Positions 8,189 through 18,298 of a stretch of DNA of 64,000 nt are shown here, piece after piece. The position numbers and the translations under genes are program-made. The notes under the pieces are model-generated. The model saw nothing but the letters and a program-made list of their open reading frames with translations, made no database searches and was not told the DNA's origin. The stretch covers positions 103,113 to 167,112 of the forward strand of contig NZ_LAZU01000012.1 in assembly GCF_000987955.1 (NCBI RefSeq), written 5' to 3'. Position 1 is the stretch's first letter, and the number at the start of each line of letters is the position of its first letter. This DNA comes from Paenibacillus sp. DMB20. Lineage in GTDB: Bacteria; Bacillota; Bacilli; Paenibacillales; Paenibacillaceae.

Positions 8189-9690
8189 ATGAAAAAACAA
8201 GCTTGTTATTCCTGGTTGTTATCCTGGCTGTCGTCATGGCTGCATGCGGTTCGAACGACCCGAAGCAAAGCGCAGGCGGGCAGGCTTCACCGGAACCGGG
8301 AAACAGTCAGCCGGGCGGAAGCTCAGATCCCGTCACGCTGAAAATCGTGTACAAGGACGAGGGGACGGTCAATCCCGTATCCGTCAAATTTTTTGAAACG
8401 CTGGAAAAAGCGCTGCAGAAAGACGAGGGGCTGAACGTAAAATTCGAGCTCGTGGATCTGGCTCAGGGCAGCTATGCGGAGAATTTGAATTTGCTGCTGC
8501 TTGGCGGCACGATTCCGGACATCATTTATTTCCAGGGCGGCGACCAGCAAATTTCCGGTCAAGGGCTGTTGGAGGACCTGACGCCGTATATCGAGAAATC
8601 GACCCATATCAAAAACATCATGGAGCCGCACAACACGGCGCGTATGACAAGCTATCCGTATCTGCTGTGGATCAAGCCGCTCGCGCCCAAGGTTCCCGTC
8701 ATCCGGGCGGACTGGTTCCATGCCATGGATAGCTCCAAGGCATTGATGGAGAACGCGACCATCGACAACTATTACGCCTTCTTCAAGGAACTCGTCGAGA
8801 AGAAACCGGGCAAGGGCAAGCCGAATTATGCGCTGACCGCGGCGGGCGACATTGCGGAGATCAACTTTATTTTCAATACGGCATTCGGCCTGGATACGAC
8901 CTGGCTGAAGAAAGATGACGGTACTTACGAATACGCCAAGGTGTCGCAAAAAGAAAAGGAAAAGCTGACGTTCTACCATAAGCTTTACAAGGAGGGACTG
9001 CTTGACCCGCAGTTCATCACGAAGCAGTGGGATACGAAGGAAGATGCTTTCTACAAAGGTGAAGCCGCCGTCATTACCGGCACCGCAGGCAAGATCCTCG
9101 ATTTGTACGATGGCAGAATGCAGCAGCTTGGCGGCAAGGAGGCCAAACTCGTCGTGCTGCCGCCTGCCAAAGGCGAAGGACAGGGATTCGGCGCCACGGA
9201 CGTCACGAAAGAATCGAGAGGACTCGCCATTTCCTCCCAGTCGCCGCATAAGGATATAGCCTTCAAGGTTTTTGATTATCTGGCAAGCCCCAAAGGCCAA
9301 ATGCTGGACAGGCTCGGATTCGAGAATGAGCATTACAGCGTGGCTGACGGAAAAATCGAGCTGAAGGACAAATATTACGGCGAATGGTACGCCCGCTTCT
9401 GGGAGCCTGTAGAAATGAAATCCGAGATTCCGCTGAAAACGCCGCTTCTGGGGGAGCCGGGCTCGGCGTCGCTGAAGATGGCCTCGGATTACTATACGGA
9501 AGACAACAATTTCATCATACCGGAGCAATTCGTGGCGAACTGGGATGCCATGAACAATCTGTACAAGGAATATTCCATGGACTTTATTGGCGGCAAGAGG
9601 GACTTGTCGGAGTTCGATAAATTCGTAGAGGAATGGTATGCGGCCGGCGGGAAGGAAATTACGCAGTACGCTAACGAGAACATCAAGTGA
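8189..9690 (+). CDS. Extracellular solute-binding lipoprotein; start region frameshifted
   Basis: Family 1-type binding protein of about 499 residues for the adjacent permeases, anchored to the outer face of the membrane. The lipobox is VMAAC. The ribosome site GGGGAGAAGAAG points to ATG 8189, but that frame leaves the lipoprotein frame at once. Adding one A to the six-A run 8192-8197 gives MKKTSLLFLVVIL, a normal lipoprotein signal. As written, only a TTG at 8203 could start the mature frame, giving a signal without positive charges. Sequencing error in the A run is the simplest reading. Confidence 0.82.
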
Positions 9691-9703
9691 GGAGTCTGGA
9701 ATC

Positions 9704-10855
9704 ATGATTTCGTTTCGTGACCGAGTGAGGGGCGTGGTCATCTCCACAGCGCTTGGAGACGCCATGGGAGCCCCGATTGAAAAGCTGACGTATGAGCAAA
9801 TCAAGTCGAAATACGGACGCGTGGAGTCCCTGATGACAAGATGGTACAAGATGGATCTTCCTTCGGAAACCCGGCTTGGCCGGGTAAGGGGAGACGGCAT
9901 CGTTACGGACGATACCCTGATGACCCTTGCGCTGATGAAGGTGTACCTTACGGAGCGCAGGCATTTGGATGCTTACGACATGGGCAACGAGTTTGTGAAG
10001 GAAATCGCCTTCCGCAAAACGTTCGTGCCCGAGCTTAATCAAGAAACTTTGATTATCGACCGGCTGTTCTACCCGGAAAAGTATATCTTCATGCGCCATG
10101 TGCTGGCAAATTGCGACCCCAGAGAGGCGGGGATCGGAAATATGGTCAACTGCGGGGCCGCGATGTACATCGCCCCCGTCGGGGTCGTCAACGCGGGCCA
10201 TCCCAAGGCGGCTTATGATGAAGCGATTTTGTTTGCGATGGGTCATCAGAGCAGCTATGGCCTGGAGGCCGCCGGCGTTCTTGCAGCCTGCGTGGCCAAG
10301 GCCTTCGAACCCGGCGTGACGGTGGACGATATCGTTGATACCGCGATCAGCCTGGCGAAAGACGGAACGAAAGAGGCGATCCGGGAATTGACCGGGGCGG
10401 CCCGGGATCTCCGGCACGAGCGGGATGACATGGACAAAATCGTCAGCGTGTTTCAGTCCATACTCGCGAAGTATTCCCCGATGGGAGATGACGTTCATCG
10501 GCACATCGACAAGGTGGGCATTCCGAGCAATCACTACACGCCGAGCCGGCTGTGGTCGATTGAAGAACTCCCGATGGCATTGGCCTTCATCGTGCTGAAC
10601 GACGGCGAATATTACCGCTCGATGCTGGACGGGGTCAATTCGGGCCGCGATACGGATTCCATCGGGGTCATGATCGGCGTTATTCTTGGCGCCATGTACG
10701 GCTGGGAAGCCGTGCGCAAAGAAGATCTGGAGCAGTTGAACGCGGTGAATCGTTTGGATTTGTGCGCGATGGCCGACCGGTTCGGCGACGTTGCCGAAAG
10801 GTTGATCAAACAGGATATTACGGCCCATGAAGCAAGAAAAGGCATCATCGTCTAG
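9704..10855 (+). CDS. ADP-ribosylglycohydrolase family protein (first of two)
   Basis: A 383-residue protein of the ADP-ribosylglycohydrolase (ARH/DraG) fold. The dinuclear metal motifs are present: GDAMGAP near residue 20, TDDT near residue 70 and the C-terminal GRDTDSIG. Classical members cleave ADP-ribose bonds, but relatives inside sugar-transport operons probably hydrolyse a glycosidic or ribosyl bond of an imported compound (inference). ATG 9704 follows GAGGAGTCTGG; the longer frame from 9638 overlaps the binding-protein gene. A second ARH gene follows after 26 bases. Confidence 0.85.
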   Translation: MISFRDRVRGVVISTALGDAMGAPIEKLTYEQIKSKYGRVESLMTRWYKMDLPSETRLGRVRGDGIVTDDTLMTLALMKVYLTERRHLDAYDMGNEFVKEIAFRKTFVPELNQETLIIDRLFYPEKYIFMRHVLANCDPREAGIGNMVNCGAAMYIAPVGVVNAGHPKAAYDEAILFAMGHQSSYGLEAAGVLAACVAKAFEPGVTVDDIVDTAISLAKDGTKEAIRELTGAARDLRHERDDMDKIVSVFQSILAKYSPMGDDVHRHIDKVGIPSNHYTPSRLWSIEELPMALAFIVLNDGEYYRSMLDGVNSGRDTDSIGVMIGVILGAMYGWEAVRKEDLEQLNAVNRLDLCAMADRFGDVAERLIKQDITAHEARKGIIV

Positions 10856-10881
10856 CGGCAGGGCAAAGGGGGAGTGGAGTT

Positions 10882-13006
10882 ATGATACCGAGACAATATG
10901 TAGAGGCCGTATATGCGGGATTCATCGGCATGAACGTCGGGATCCGGCTCGGCGCACCGATCGAGCCGGTCGCTTGGACGTATGAGCGAATCCGGGGGGG
11001 TTACGGGGATATCCGCGATTACGTGAAGCCTTACAGCACCTTCGCGGCCGACGATGACGCGAACGGACCGGTGTTTTTCATCCGGGCGCTGTACGACGAT
11101 GCGGTTGAACGCGAGCTTGAGCCCCAGGATGTCGGCAGGGCTTGGCTCAATTATGCCAGAGATGGCATCGGCATGTTCTGGTGGGGCGGAGAGGATATCA
11201 GCACGGAGCACAGGGCATACGTGAATCTGCGGAAGGGAATTCCGGCTCCCCGCTCCGGTTCCATCGAGGTAAACGGCACCGAGATGGCGGAGCAGATCGG
11301 CGGACAGATCTTCGTCGACTCCTGGGGTCTTCTGTTCCCGAGGCAGATCGAAAAGGCGGCGGATTATGCGGAAAAGGCCGCCAGCGTATCGCATGACGGC
11401 AATGGATTGTACGGCGCCCGGTTCATGGCGGCGTGCATTGCCAAAGCTTTCGAGGCTTCCACGGTGGACGAAATCATCGCTGCGGGCCTTAGCATGATTC
11501 CGCAGGATTCCACGTATGCACGCGTGGTGCATGCGGTGATGGATTTTCACCGCAGCCATCCTTCCGATTTCCGTGCCTGCCGTCAATACCTGGAGGAGCA
11601 GTGGGGCTACGATAAATATACGGGCGTGCCATATCATTCCGAATGCCGGCGTGTGCGTGCTGGCCCTGCTGTACGGTGAGGGAGACTTTTCGCGGACGGT
11701 CGAGATCGCCTCGATGTGCGGCTGGGATACCGATTGCAATGCCGGGAACGTCGGTACCATCCTCGGCGTGTTCGGAGGCCTTACCGGCATTCCGGAACAT
11801 TACCGAAAGCCGATCAATGATTTCATTGTAGCTTCCAGCGTATCCGGCTACTTGAATCTGGTTGATTTTCCTACCTTCGCGAAAGAGCTTGCACTACTCG
11901 GCTACCGGGCAAACGGGGAGGAACCGCCGAAAGAGCTGACGGACCGGACCAAACAGGGAGAGGTGTATTTTGACTTCGACCTGCCGGGATCGACGCACGG
12001 CTTCCGCACGAGCAATCCGTTCAAAACCCCGGCAGTCCGCCATTCCGCCAAGCAAGCGATAGACGGAAGAGGATCGCTGGAGGTCGTATTCGACAGACTG
12101 GTTGAAGGCGATCACAGTAAAATCTACTGGAAGCCGTTTTACCGCAGGGAAGAATTCAACGATGAAAAATACAAGCCGACCTTCGCACCGCTCGCATACA
12201 GCGGTCAGACGGTATCGGCGAAGATTTACATGGACCAATGGGAAGGGGAGCCGATTACGCTTACCCCGTACGTGAGAAACACGTTCACCAAGGAGGAATT
12301 GCGGCTGAACATGGCCGTGCCGGTAAACGGAGAGTGGAACGACCTCGCATTTACCCTTCCCGATACGGAAGGGGCCATGATCGATGAGATCGGATGGATT
12401 CTGGAGAGTCCGTCGCCGCTTTCAAACCGTGCCATCGGGCGTCTTTTCATCGGGCAATTCCGCATTTCGGGTCCGGCCGACTACGCCATTGATTTCGCCA
12501 AACAGGCCAAGGAGTTCGGCTCCATTACGCCGTTCTCCCATCACCGGGGCCGGTGGGAGCTGCGTGACGGCGCGCTTCGCTGCACGACAGATGGCGATTG
12601 CTCCTCCTATTCGGGCAATTATTATGCAGGCAATATGGTCGTGGAGGCGTTGATCAAGCCGATGTCCGGCGGAAGCCACGGCCTGATCGCAAGAGCGAAA
12701 GGCATCGAACGCCATTATCTGGCCGGATTCGACGGTCCGGGCACCGTTTCGTTTATCCGTAAGGATTTTGGCTGCAAGCGGCTGATCAGCGCAAAGTACG
12801 ATTGGGAGCTCGGCAAAGAGTACCGCTTCAAGCTGGTTGCGCTGAAAGATCATTTTACCTTGTATATTAATGGGGAGAGCGTCCTGGAATGCCGGGACGG
12901 CGCTTTCGCCCGCGGCATGTTCGGCTTCGGCTGCCTGGAGAAGGGCGAGAACGAGATTAGAGAGGTTCGCGTGCAGGCTTCGGCCGGACAGGTTTGCAAG
13001 GGGTAA
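10882..13006 (+). pseudogene. ADP-ribosylglycohydrolase with C-terminal beta domains, frameshifted
   Basis: Second ARH-fold enzyme, about 707 residues if repaired. N-terminal motifs are LGAPIEP and ADDDANG (in place of TDDT); the late metal motif GWDTDCNAGNVG is in the other frame. The break is near 11621-11627: removing one G from the GGG there restores YTACHIIPNAGVCVLALLYG. The C-terminal 350 residues form an accessory part; its last 170 (FSHHRGRWELRDGALRC, later FTLYINGESVLECRDG) look like a concanavalin/LamG-type beta sandwich that could bind sugar. There is no signal peptide, so it acts in the cytoplasm. Last gene of the operon. Confidence 0.78.
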
Positions 13007-13025
13007 GTGGGCAAGCATGAATCCC

Positions 13026-13071
13026 AAAGGTCAAGAACTGGAGCTAAATGCTTCAGGTCTGACCTTTTTTT
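13026..13071 (+). terminator. Terminator of the AtuA-ARH operon
   Basis: AAAGGTCA (13026-13033) pairs with TGACCTTT (13060-13067) and runs into seven T. The long loop makes it moderately convincing. Confidence 0.65.
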
Positions 13072-13078
13072 GCTCGAA

Positions 13079-13130
13079 AAAAAGGGAACCGTCCAGAGTA
13101 GAAAAAAATCTACATGAGACAGTCCCTTTT
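13079..13130. terminator. Second hairpin, bidirectional terminator candidate
   Basis: AAAAGGGAAC pairs with GTCCCTTTT, with an inner stem GTAGA/TCTAC. A-rich and T-rich flanks suit both directions. It sits between the plus-strand ARH operon and the minus-strand sigma operon. Confidence 0.5.
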
Positions 13131-13180
13131 CAAGTATAAGAAAGTATAAGATTTCATGGTTACTCGGCTCATATTATTTC

Positions 13181-13218
13181 CCGCAGAAACGCTATCGTCC
13201 AGAAGAATGACGATAGCG
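13181..13218. repeat. Second copy of the CGCTATCGTC hairpin
   Basis: CGCTATCGTC (13190-13199) pairs with GACGATAGCG (13209-13218), preceded by CGCAGAAA as in the hairpin at 632-677. The poly-T is weak here, so repeat status is clearer than terminator function. A short sequence at 13134-13153 resembles the 5' end of the structured repeats near 56-64 kb. I see nothing else in 13219-13345. Confidence 0.5.
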
Positions 13219-13345
13219 CTTCTACTGTCATGCATTTCAATCATTTCAATCAAGGCAGCCTGCGGCTATGCAGCCGGCTAGCGATCTATCGCTTGACCGC
13301 CCCGGAACCCAATTTATTTCATGTATTTAATAATTTATGTTATCT

Positions 13346-14403
13346 CTATGATTTCCGTTCCATCCGGAGGAGATTGCCATAGCCGTCAAACTTGGCGACG
13401 ATGGACTCTTTGCCTTTGCTGCTGAACTTATAGTCTCCCCAGTCTTTATCCACCTTTAAGGTATAGTCAGACAGACTTACGCCAAACAGTTTTTTGGCAG
13501 CGGGGCCGGCCAGCGCAATCCCTTCTTTTTCCGTCAATGTCTTGCCCTTTTGGTTGTCCGTTTTCGGTTTCACCGTCACGGAAACAAGCTTGCCTGTTTT
13601 GACTTCGACCGTGGCCGTTGCCTCAACTACGAATGTTTTTCCATCCTTGCCCATTTCCACTGCGCCGTATTTGGCGGGATCGCCTTTAACCTCGATTTTT
13701 CTTTTCAGGTCCCATACTTCTTCGCCATTCAGGCCATCGTATTTTTTCCGTTCGATGTCCGTAAACGGCAGAACCTTGCTGTTTCCCATGCTTTTTACCG
13801 CTTTTTCAGCCGTTGCCGTGATCTTGCGGTCCACATCCGCTGCTTTATATTTCAATTGGTACGCTTGCAGTTTGCCTGTCTTTGCATCAAGTTGCAGGAA
13901 TTGATCGTCATCGGTGCTGAAGGTGATGGTCTCCGTTTGGTTCAGTTTGTTGTTGGACTTGAAAAAGTGCGCTTGGGTAAAGGACGTCTCCGATTTTCCG
14001 TTTAACTGCTTGGCTTCCGATTGGGCGGCCTTTAAATGCGTCTCGTAAGCCTCCGTTACTTCGTCCATGGCGAAGCTAAGCGATACGGTAAGCACCTCGC
14101 CTGAAATGGCGTCGACCGAAATGACGGCGCTCCGGTCCTTGGCTTGAATGATCCAACTCTCTTTTTGATTTTTTTCATCCGCCAAATATTTATCCTTTGA
14201 AGCTTCTTCCAGTTGAAATGTTTTCCCGTTGCCATATTGCTCGATCGCTTTCTCTGCCGCCTCTGCAAGCTTCTGATCCAGATCGGCATATTCAATTGCC
14301 TGCGGACCTCCGTTGTTCGTATCGGCAGGAGCCGCGGTAACAGGGACAGAGGCGAATAAACCGCATGCCAGCGCTGCCGCGAGCAATGTTTTTGTTTTTT
14401 CAT
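13346..14403 (-). CDS. Secreted PepSY/YcdB-like protein; start region frameshifted
   Basis: An exported protein of about 352 residues with repeated PepSY-type units: VDAISGEVLTVSL, LDAKTGKLQAYQL and VEVKTGKLVSVTV. AGGAGG nine bases upstream fixes the start at ATG 14403, yet that frame leads nowhere. One more A in the run of six A after the start codon (minus strand) gives MKKTKTLLAAALACGLFA, a good signal peptide, and joins the long frame. The gene is last in the sigma/anti-sigma operon, 60 bases behind the DUF4179 gene. PepSY proteins often restrain proteases or bind the wall; the role here is unknown. Confidence 0.75.
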
Positions 14404-14463
14404 GAGTAATAACCTCCTGAATTTAAAAATTTGATTTACAATGTCCCGCTTGTTTCAAAAGTG

Positions 14464-16863
14464 TTAATCCTGAATCCCCTCTTCCGGGATCCGTTCCAGT
14501 CTCCAGAACTCGCCCTTGGCGTTTACAGTCCCTTTGATCGTCATCGATCCATTTTTCTTAAAGGTATACTCATTGAGCTTGACGCTCACGTCCGCACCTT
14601 CAAGATCCGTGCCAAACACTTGTTTGACCGTCGAACTTACCATTGCGATGGCCTGCTCTTGCGTGTAATGCGGTTCTGCATACTTTTTCCGTGCTTCCAG
14701 CTCATCGCCCGGATGATCGTTTTTGTAGCCCAGTTCAACCGACCATACCCGGTTCGTCCGTACGCCTACTTTGGCGAACACGCTCATGTCGCGACCAAGC
14801 TCCCAAACATGCTCGGCCGGCGTCATTTTCTGACTCATATGGGTGACCCGCAAGGACTTGCCTTGGGATAAAACTTGGTATGCCTGCTCCGCGGCAGCTT
14901 TTGCCTTCGGATCAAGGTGTCCCGGCGGATAGTTTACGGCAGCTTCATCCACCTTGCCTGTTACGGCGTCCACGCTGATTTGGGCCTGTTGGTTCTGGAA
15001 AAGCCAGCGATCATTCGCCTTGGATTGCTCCCGGAAGGCTTCCTTGAATACGATGGGCTGCTCAGGGTTCATCTGCCGCAAGGTTTCTTCCACGGTGTCG
15101 CGAAGTTCCCGATCCGCCTCGCCGTATGGAATGACCCGCTGCACGGCAATCGGCTCTGCCGTCTCCTTCATCATAATGACGCTACTTCCGCTGTTGTCCT
15201 TCGCATAGAGGAACCATCGGTCGCTATAATCCATGACGCCGTACAGCTCAGCAGGCTTGTCCGGGGCCAGCTTGCGCATCGCCTGCTCTGCTCTCCTTAC
15301 AATCTCCGGTTTTAATTCCTCCACGGTCATCTCGTAAACCGGCTCGTCGTATCCCGGCGGAAGCGGTTCTTCCGACGGTACAAGCGGGATGCTCCAGCTG
15401 ACGGGCGTTTTTTTGATCCAGCCTTCGAGAGACAGGGCAAGACTTTCAGGCATTTCCGTCTGGCCTGCAAAGAAGAACAATGTGCGGTTGCGGTAGTTTC
15501 CTTGCGCATCCTGCTCCAACTCCGTCGCGGATACCGCATGCATTTCCTTTTCCTGCCCATCCTTGAAACGCCACTGCAGGTCAACCGTATCGGAACCAAG
15601 CTGCTGATCGGCTTCCAGTATCCAGCCCTTTCCTTGAAAGACGCTGGAGCCGTCCTTCAGCTTTTCCTCCGTTTCATCCGTTTTCTCGCGCACCTTGAAC
15701 GCAACGCTTTTCCCGTTCACCTCCTTCCACAGCGGTTCTTTCGTCAGGTTTGCCGGCTGGAGTACGATGGACGATCCCGAAGGGGCTTTTTCCTGCGAAT
15801 AAATGGCGGTCAGCTCCAATTTCAAATCCTTCGCTGTCCCGAAAGGCAGGAAGGGGTGCCAATATCTCACATGTCCCATCGTCCCCTGACCATGGAAAAA
15901 GGCCTCAAGGTTGTTCGTGCCTCCCAGCATCAAATCTCCGCGTCTCAAGCCGTCAAATGCTGCAACGACGGTGCCTTGGCCATCTTTCACCTCGTACCGG
16001 AACATCGGCTCGCTTTTCTTGGCGCTTCTCCATGCCTGCGTCTCGTCTACCTGCAGCACCAGCTCCGATTTGCTCGGTCCATGGTATAGCCGATGAAAAT
16101 CTATGCTGAAGCCTTCCGGGGAGACGAAGCGCTTGTTAATGGGTACGATCGTCGTTGAAGCTTTTGCCCGGGTCAGATCGATCGGCACTTCCAAGTGCCA
16201 TTTCCCGCGGGTCCTGCCGATCTGGTTTATGTCGAATCGGACGGTAATCCGGTCCGGTATTTCCGACAGGGAAGAAATCCCGCGTCCAGGAAACAGGTCG
16301 TCCAGCGAGAGGGTCAATATCCGATCGTTTTCCGCATGGATTTGCCGCAAATTCAGCGGAAGCACATTCCCTTCGTCATCGACGATATCGTACCGGTTCA
16401 CGTAGGGATCATCGTCGGTCCCGTTCGGGATGAACGTATCAAACAAGCGATCCGAATTTAACGGGTTTCCGTCCTGCTCCACGCCGTACAGAATCGAAAC
16501 GCGAAACACATCGTGAATGGCCTCCTTCACTTTAAACGTAATTCCTTGATCGGTTGCCTGCTTGTTAATCGGCACGGCAAATCCTTCATCCGCCGCTTTT
16601 TTCAATCCATCGTCCGTCTTGCCAAGGGAGAACCACGATTTTACATAGGCTGCAAACGTGGGAGACGCGGCCATTCCCAAGGTGATAGCCAGCACTAGAC
16701 CTGCGGCGGTAATTCCCGCTATTTTCACTGCTTTCAGAGGGCGTGTTCGCACAAGACCGAGCTCCCGCTTGGCTTGCCGCACACCCAGCATGCTGCGCTC
16801 ATGCAGTTCCTTCGGAATTTCGATGTTCTCAAGTTCCCGCATCAATCGATTGTGTCGGTTCAC
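14464..16863 (-). CDS. DUF4179 membrane anti-sigma factor with C-terminal PepSY-like repeats
   Basis: A 799-residue protein. Residues 1-45 are cytoplasmic, a hydrophobic span follows at about 47-68 (AGITAAGLVLAITLGMA), and the rest is extracellular. The DUF4179 domain begins with SFxLGKTDDG-type sequence. The C-terminal third carries YcdB/PepSY-like repeats (SVDAVTGKVDEAAV, TIKGTVNAKGEFWRLE) like those in the next gene. It overlaps the sigma gene by four bases (ATGA), indicating translational coupling. The likely role is to hold the sigma factor at the membrane until an envelope signal arrives. It is larger than most DUF4179 proteins. Confidence 0.8.
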   Translation of the reverse strand: MNRHNRLMRELENIEIPKELHERSMLGVRQAKRELGLVRTRPLKAVKIAGITAAGLVLAITLGMAASPTFAAYVKSWFSLGKTDDGLKKAADEGFAVPINKQATDQGITFKVKEAIHDVFRVSILYGVEQDGNPLNSDRLFDTFIPNGTDDDPYVNRYDIVDDEGNVLPLNLRQIHAENDRILTLSLDDLFPGRGISSLSEIPDRITVRFDINQIGRTRGKWHLEVPIDLTRAKASTTIVPINKRFVSPEGFSIDFHRLYHGPSKSELVLQVDETQAWRSAKKSEPMFRYEVKDGQGTVVAAFDGLRRGDLMLGGTNNLEAFFHGQGTMGHVRYWHPFLPFGTAKDLKLELTAIYSQEKAPSGSSIVLQPANLTKEPLWKEVNGKSVAFKVREKTDETEEKLKDGSSVFQGKGWILEADQQLGSDTVDLQWRFKDGQEKEMHAVSATELEQDAQGNYRNRTLFFFAGQTEMPESLALSLEGWIKKTPVSWSIPLVPSEEPLPPGYDEPVYEMTVEELKPEIVRRAEQAMRKLAPDKPAELYGVMDYSDRWFLYAKDNSGSSVIMMKETAEPIAVQRVIPYGEADRELRDTVEETLRQMNPEQPIVFKEAFREQSKANDRWLFQNQQAQISVDAVTGKVDEAAVNYPPGHLDPKAKAAAEQAYQVLSQGKSLRVTHMSQKMTPAEHVWELGRDMSVFAKVGVRTNRVWSVELGYKNDHPGDELEARKKYAEPHYTQEQAIAMVSSTVKQVFGTDLEGADVSVKLNEYTFKKNGSMTIKGTVNAKGEFWRLERIPEEGIQD

Positions 16864-17387
16864 TGCATTTCACCTCTCTTCAAGTTTTTTCTCAGCTTGT
16901 CGAGGCCCCGGTACAGTATCGTTTTCGTCGACCCTAAGGGCAGCTCCAGTATTTCCGAAATGGCTTGAAACGTATAACCTTGATAGATTTTGAGCAGGAT
17001 GACGCTTTTTTCGTAGGTATCCAGTTTATCGAGCATATCCTGTAAAGTTACGGCAAGGGGAATGTCTTCCTCAACGGTATCTTCAATTTGCTGCTCCGTG
17101 TATTCGGGAGGAAACAGAATGACTTTCTTTCGCTGCCTCAGCACATATATCGAGCGATTGATCGCAATTTTGAGTATCCAGGTTTTGAAATATTGCGGCT
17201 CCCGCAAGCTGCCGATTGACTTAAAGGATTGGTATGCCGTCTCTTGAACGACATCAAGCGCATCCTCCTTGTTCTTCACATACATGTAGGCGATCCGATA
17301 GATCGATTCCTCGTGCTGTTGAAACAGCTCAAGAAACGCCTTGTCGTTGCCTTTCTGCGCTTTTTTCACGAGCTTATGTATATCCAT
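16860..17387 (-). CDS. ECF-type RNA polymerase sigma factor
   Basis: A 175-residue sigma-70 factor of the extracytoplasmic function group. Region 2 includes ESIYRIAYMYVKNKEDALDVVQETAYQSF and region 4 includes ILLKIYQGYTFQAISEILELPLGSTKTILYRGL with its helix-turn-helix. It resembles the SigV/SigX-like group of Bacillales. ATG 17387 is used, although the best ribosome site (AAGGAG) is 13 bases away, somewhat far. First gene of a three-gene operon with its DUF4179 anti-sigma. I could not find a convincing autoregulatory ECF promoter upstream. Confidence 0.87.
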   Translation of the reverse strand: MDIHKLVKKAQKGNDKAFLELFQQHEESIYRIAYMYVKNKEDALDVVQETAYQSFKSIGSLREPQYFKTWILKIAINRSIYVLRQRKKVILFPPEYTEQQIEDTVEEDIPLAVTLQDMLDKLDTYEKSVILLKIYQGYTFQAISEILELPLGSTKTILYRGLDKLRKNLKRGEMQ

Positions 17388-17519
17388 GTGACATCGTTAT
17401 CTCCTTCCGTCTTACTTATTAGAGCACGGGGGAGGGGAATTGGCTTTGACTTTTGAAAAATATTTAGGCTGCTGCATTAAGGCCAGGCGGCAAATAAGGC
17501 AGTCCTGCGGTGTTGGCCA

Positions 17520-17564
17520 CCGAAAAATAAATAAAATAGACCACTCCGGCAAAGGAATGGTCTA
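17520..17564 (-). terminator. Terminator of the YiiX-like gene
   Basis: On the minus strand, TAGACCA (17564-17558) pairs with TGGTCTA (17543-17537), with TCC/GGA inside, followed by a T-rich tail. Confidence 0.7.
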
Positions 17565-17659
17565 CCTTACATGCGTTTCATATTTAATGTTGATTTCATT
17601 CAACACATAGTGATACCAGCAGATAATGGTTATTGATGATTTTACCATCTTCATTAAAA

Positions 17660-18202
17660 TCACCACTCAGGCTCATAATCCCTTAGCTTTCCCTCGTAGA
17701 TCAACTGCAGGCGGTCGCATTTCCGAAAATCATCGGGCGTGACGAGCGCAGGCAGCTTATTCCACAGCTTTATGCCCGAACGTTCCAGAATTTCGGCGAC
17801 GAATTGCGAACAAAAATACGAGTTGCTGAACTCGACCGGTTCTTTGATGGCGATTCCGATCACGCCCAGAATATTATAGAGGAATTTTTTGTGCTGCCGG
17901 ATGAAAATTTGCAGGACGCGCTTCATTTTCTCGACTTCGCGGTCGGATACCTTCAGCTCGTAAATGACGCAAGTCGTATCCGGATATTTGCTGAACGTGC
18001 CTGTCTTGATGTCTTCCTTCACGAAGCCTCCGTTCAGCGGGTTATTGGGATTTTTCCGCCCGAAGCTGTACAGCTCCGAAAGCTCGCGGTCAAAGGAAAT
18101 CGAAGCATGATTGTAAGGCGCTCTCGTGTAGCTCTGTATGAGTTTCGTAAAAAGCGTCCCGGTATTGGTAAGCAGAATAAAGACGGACCGATCGGCTGCC
18201 AT
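17660..18202 (-). CDS. YiiX/YebB-like (NlpC/P60 superfamily) cysteine hydrolase
   Basis: A 180-residue protein of the permuted papain-like YiiX/YebB group. The catalytic His lies in PYNHASISFD (about residue 31) and the Cys in SYFCSQFVAEIL (about residue 131), the His-before-Cys order of permuted members. There is no signal peptide, so it is probably cytoplasmic. Such enzymes act on lipid-linked or peptide amide bonds; the substrate is not known. It is transcribed alone, divergent from the CdsA-like gene. Confidence 0.75.
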   Translation of the reverse strand: MAADRSVFILLTNTGTLFTKLIQSYTRAPYNHASISFDRELSELYSFGRKNPNNPLNGGFVKEDIKTGTFSKYPDTTCVIYELKVSDREVEKMKRVLQIFIRQHKKFLYNILGVIGIAIKEPVEFSNSYFCSQFVAEILERSGIKLWNKLPALVTPDDFRKCDRLQLIYEGKLRDYEPEW

Positions 18203-18298
18203 TTTCGGAATTTCCCCTTATCAAGTTTGGACTATTCATTCATAATAACATATCATATGATTTCTTTAACGGAATCCTACCTCTCGACAAGGCGGTGA

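Noticed and set aside
8323..9900. 525-codon open frame on the minus strand
   Set aside because: Lies opposite the binding lipoprotein and ARH genes and shows no protein family features.
9683..10828. 381-codon open frame on the minus strand
   Set aside because: Complete overlap with the ARH gene, whose metal motifs are convincing; no start signal.
14464..16863. Frameshift suspected in the long DUF4179 gene
   Set aside because: The frame is open throughout and the domain order is coherent; the length is unusual but not a sign of fusion by error.
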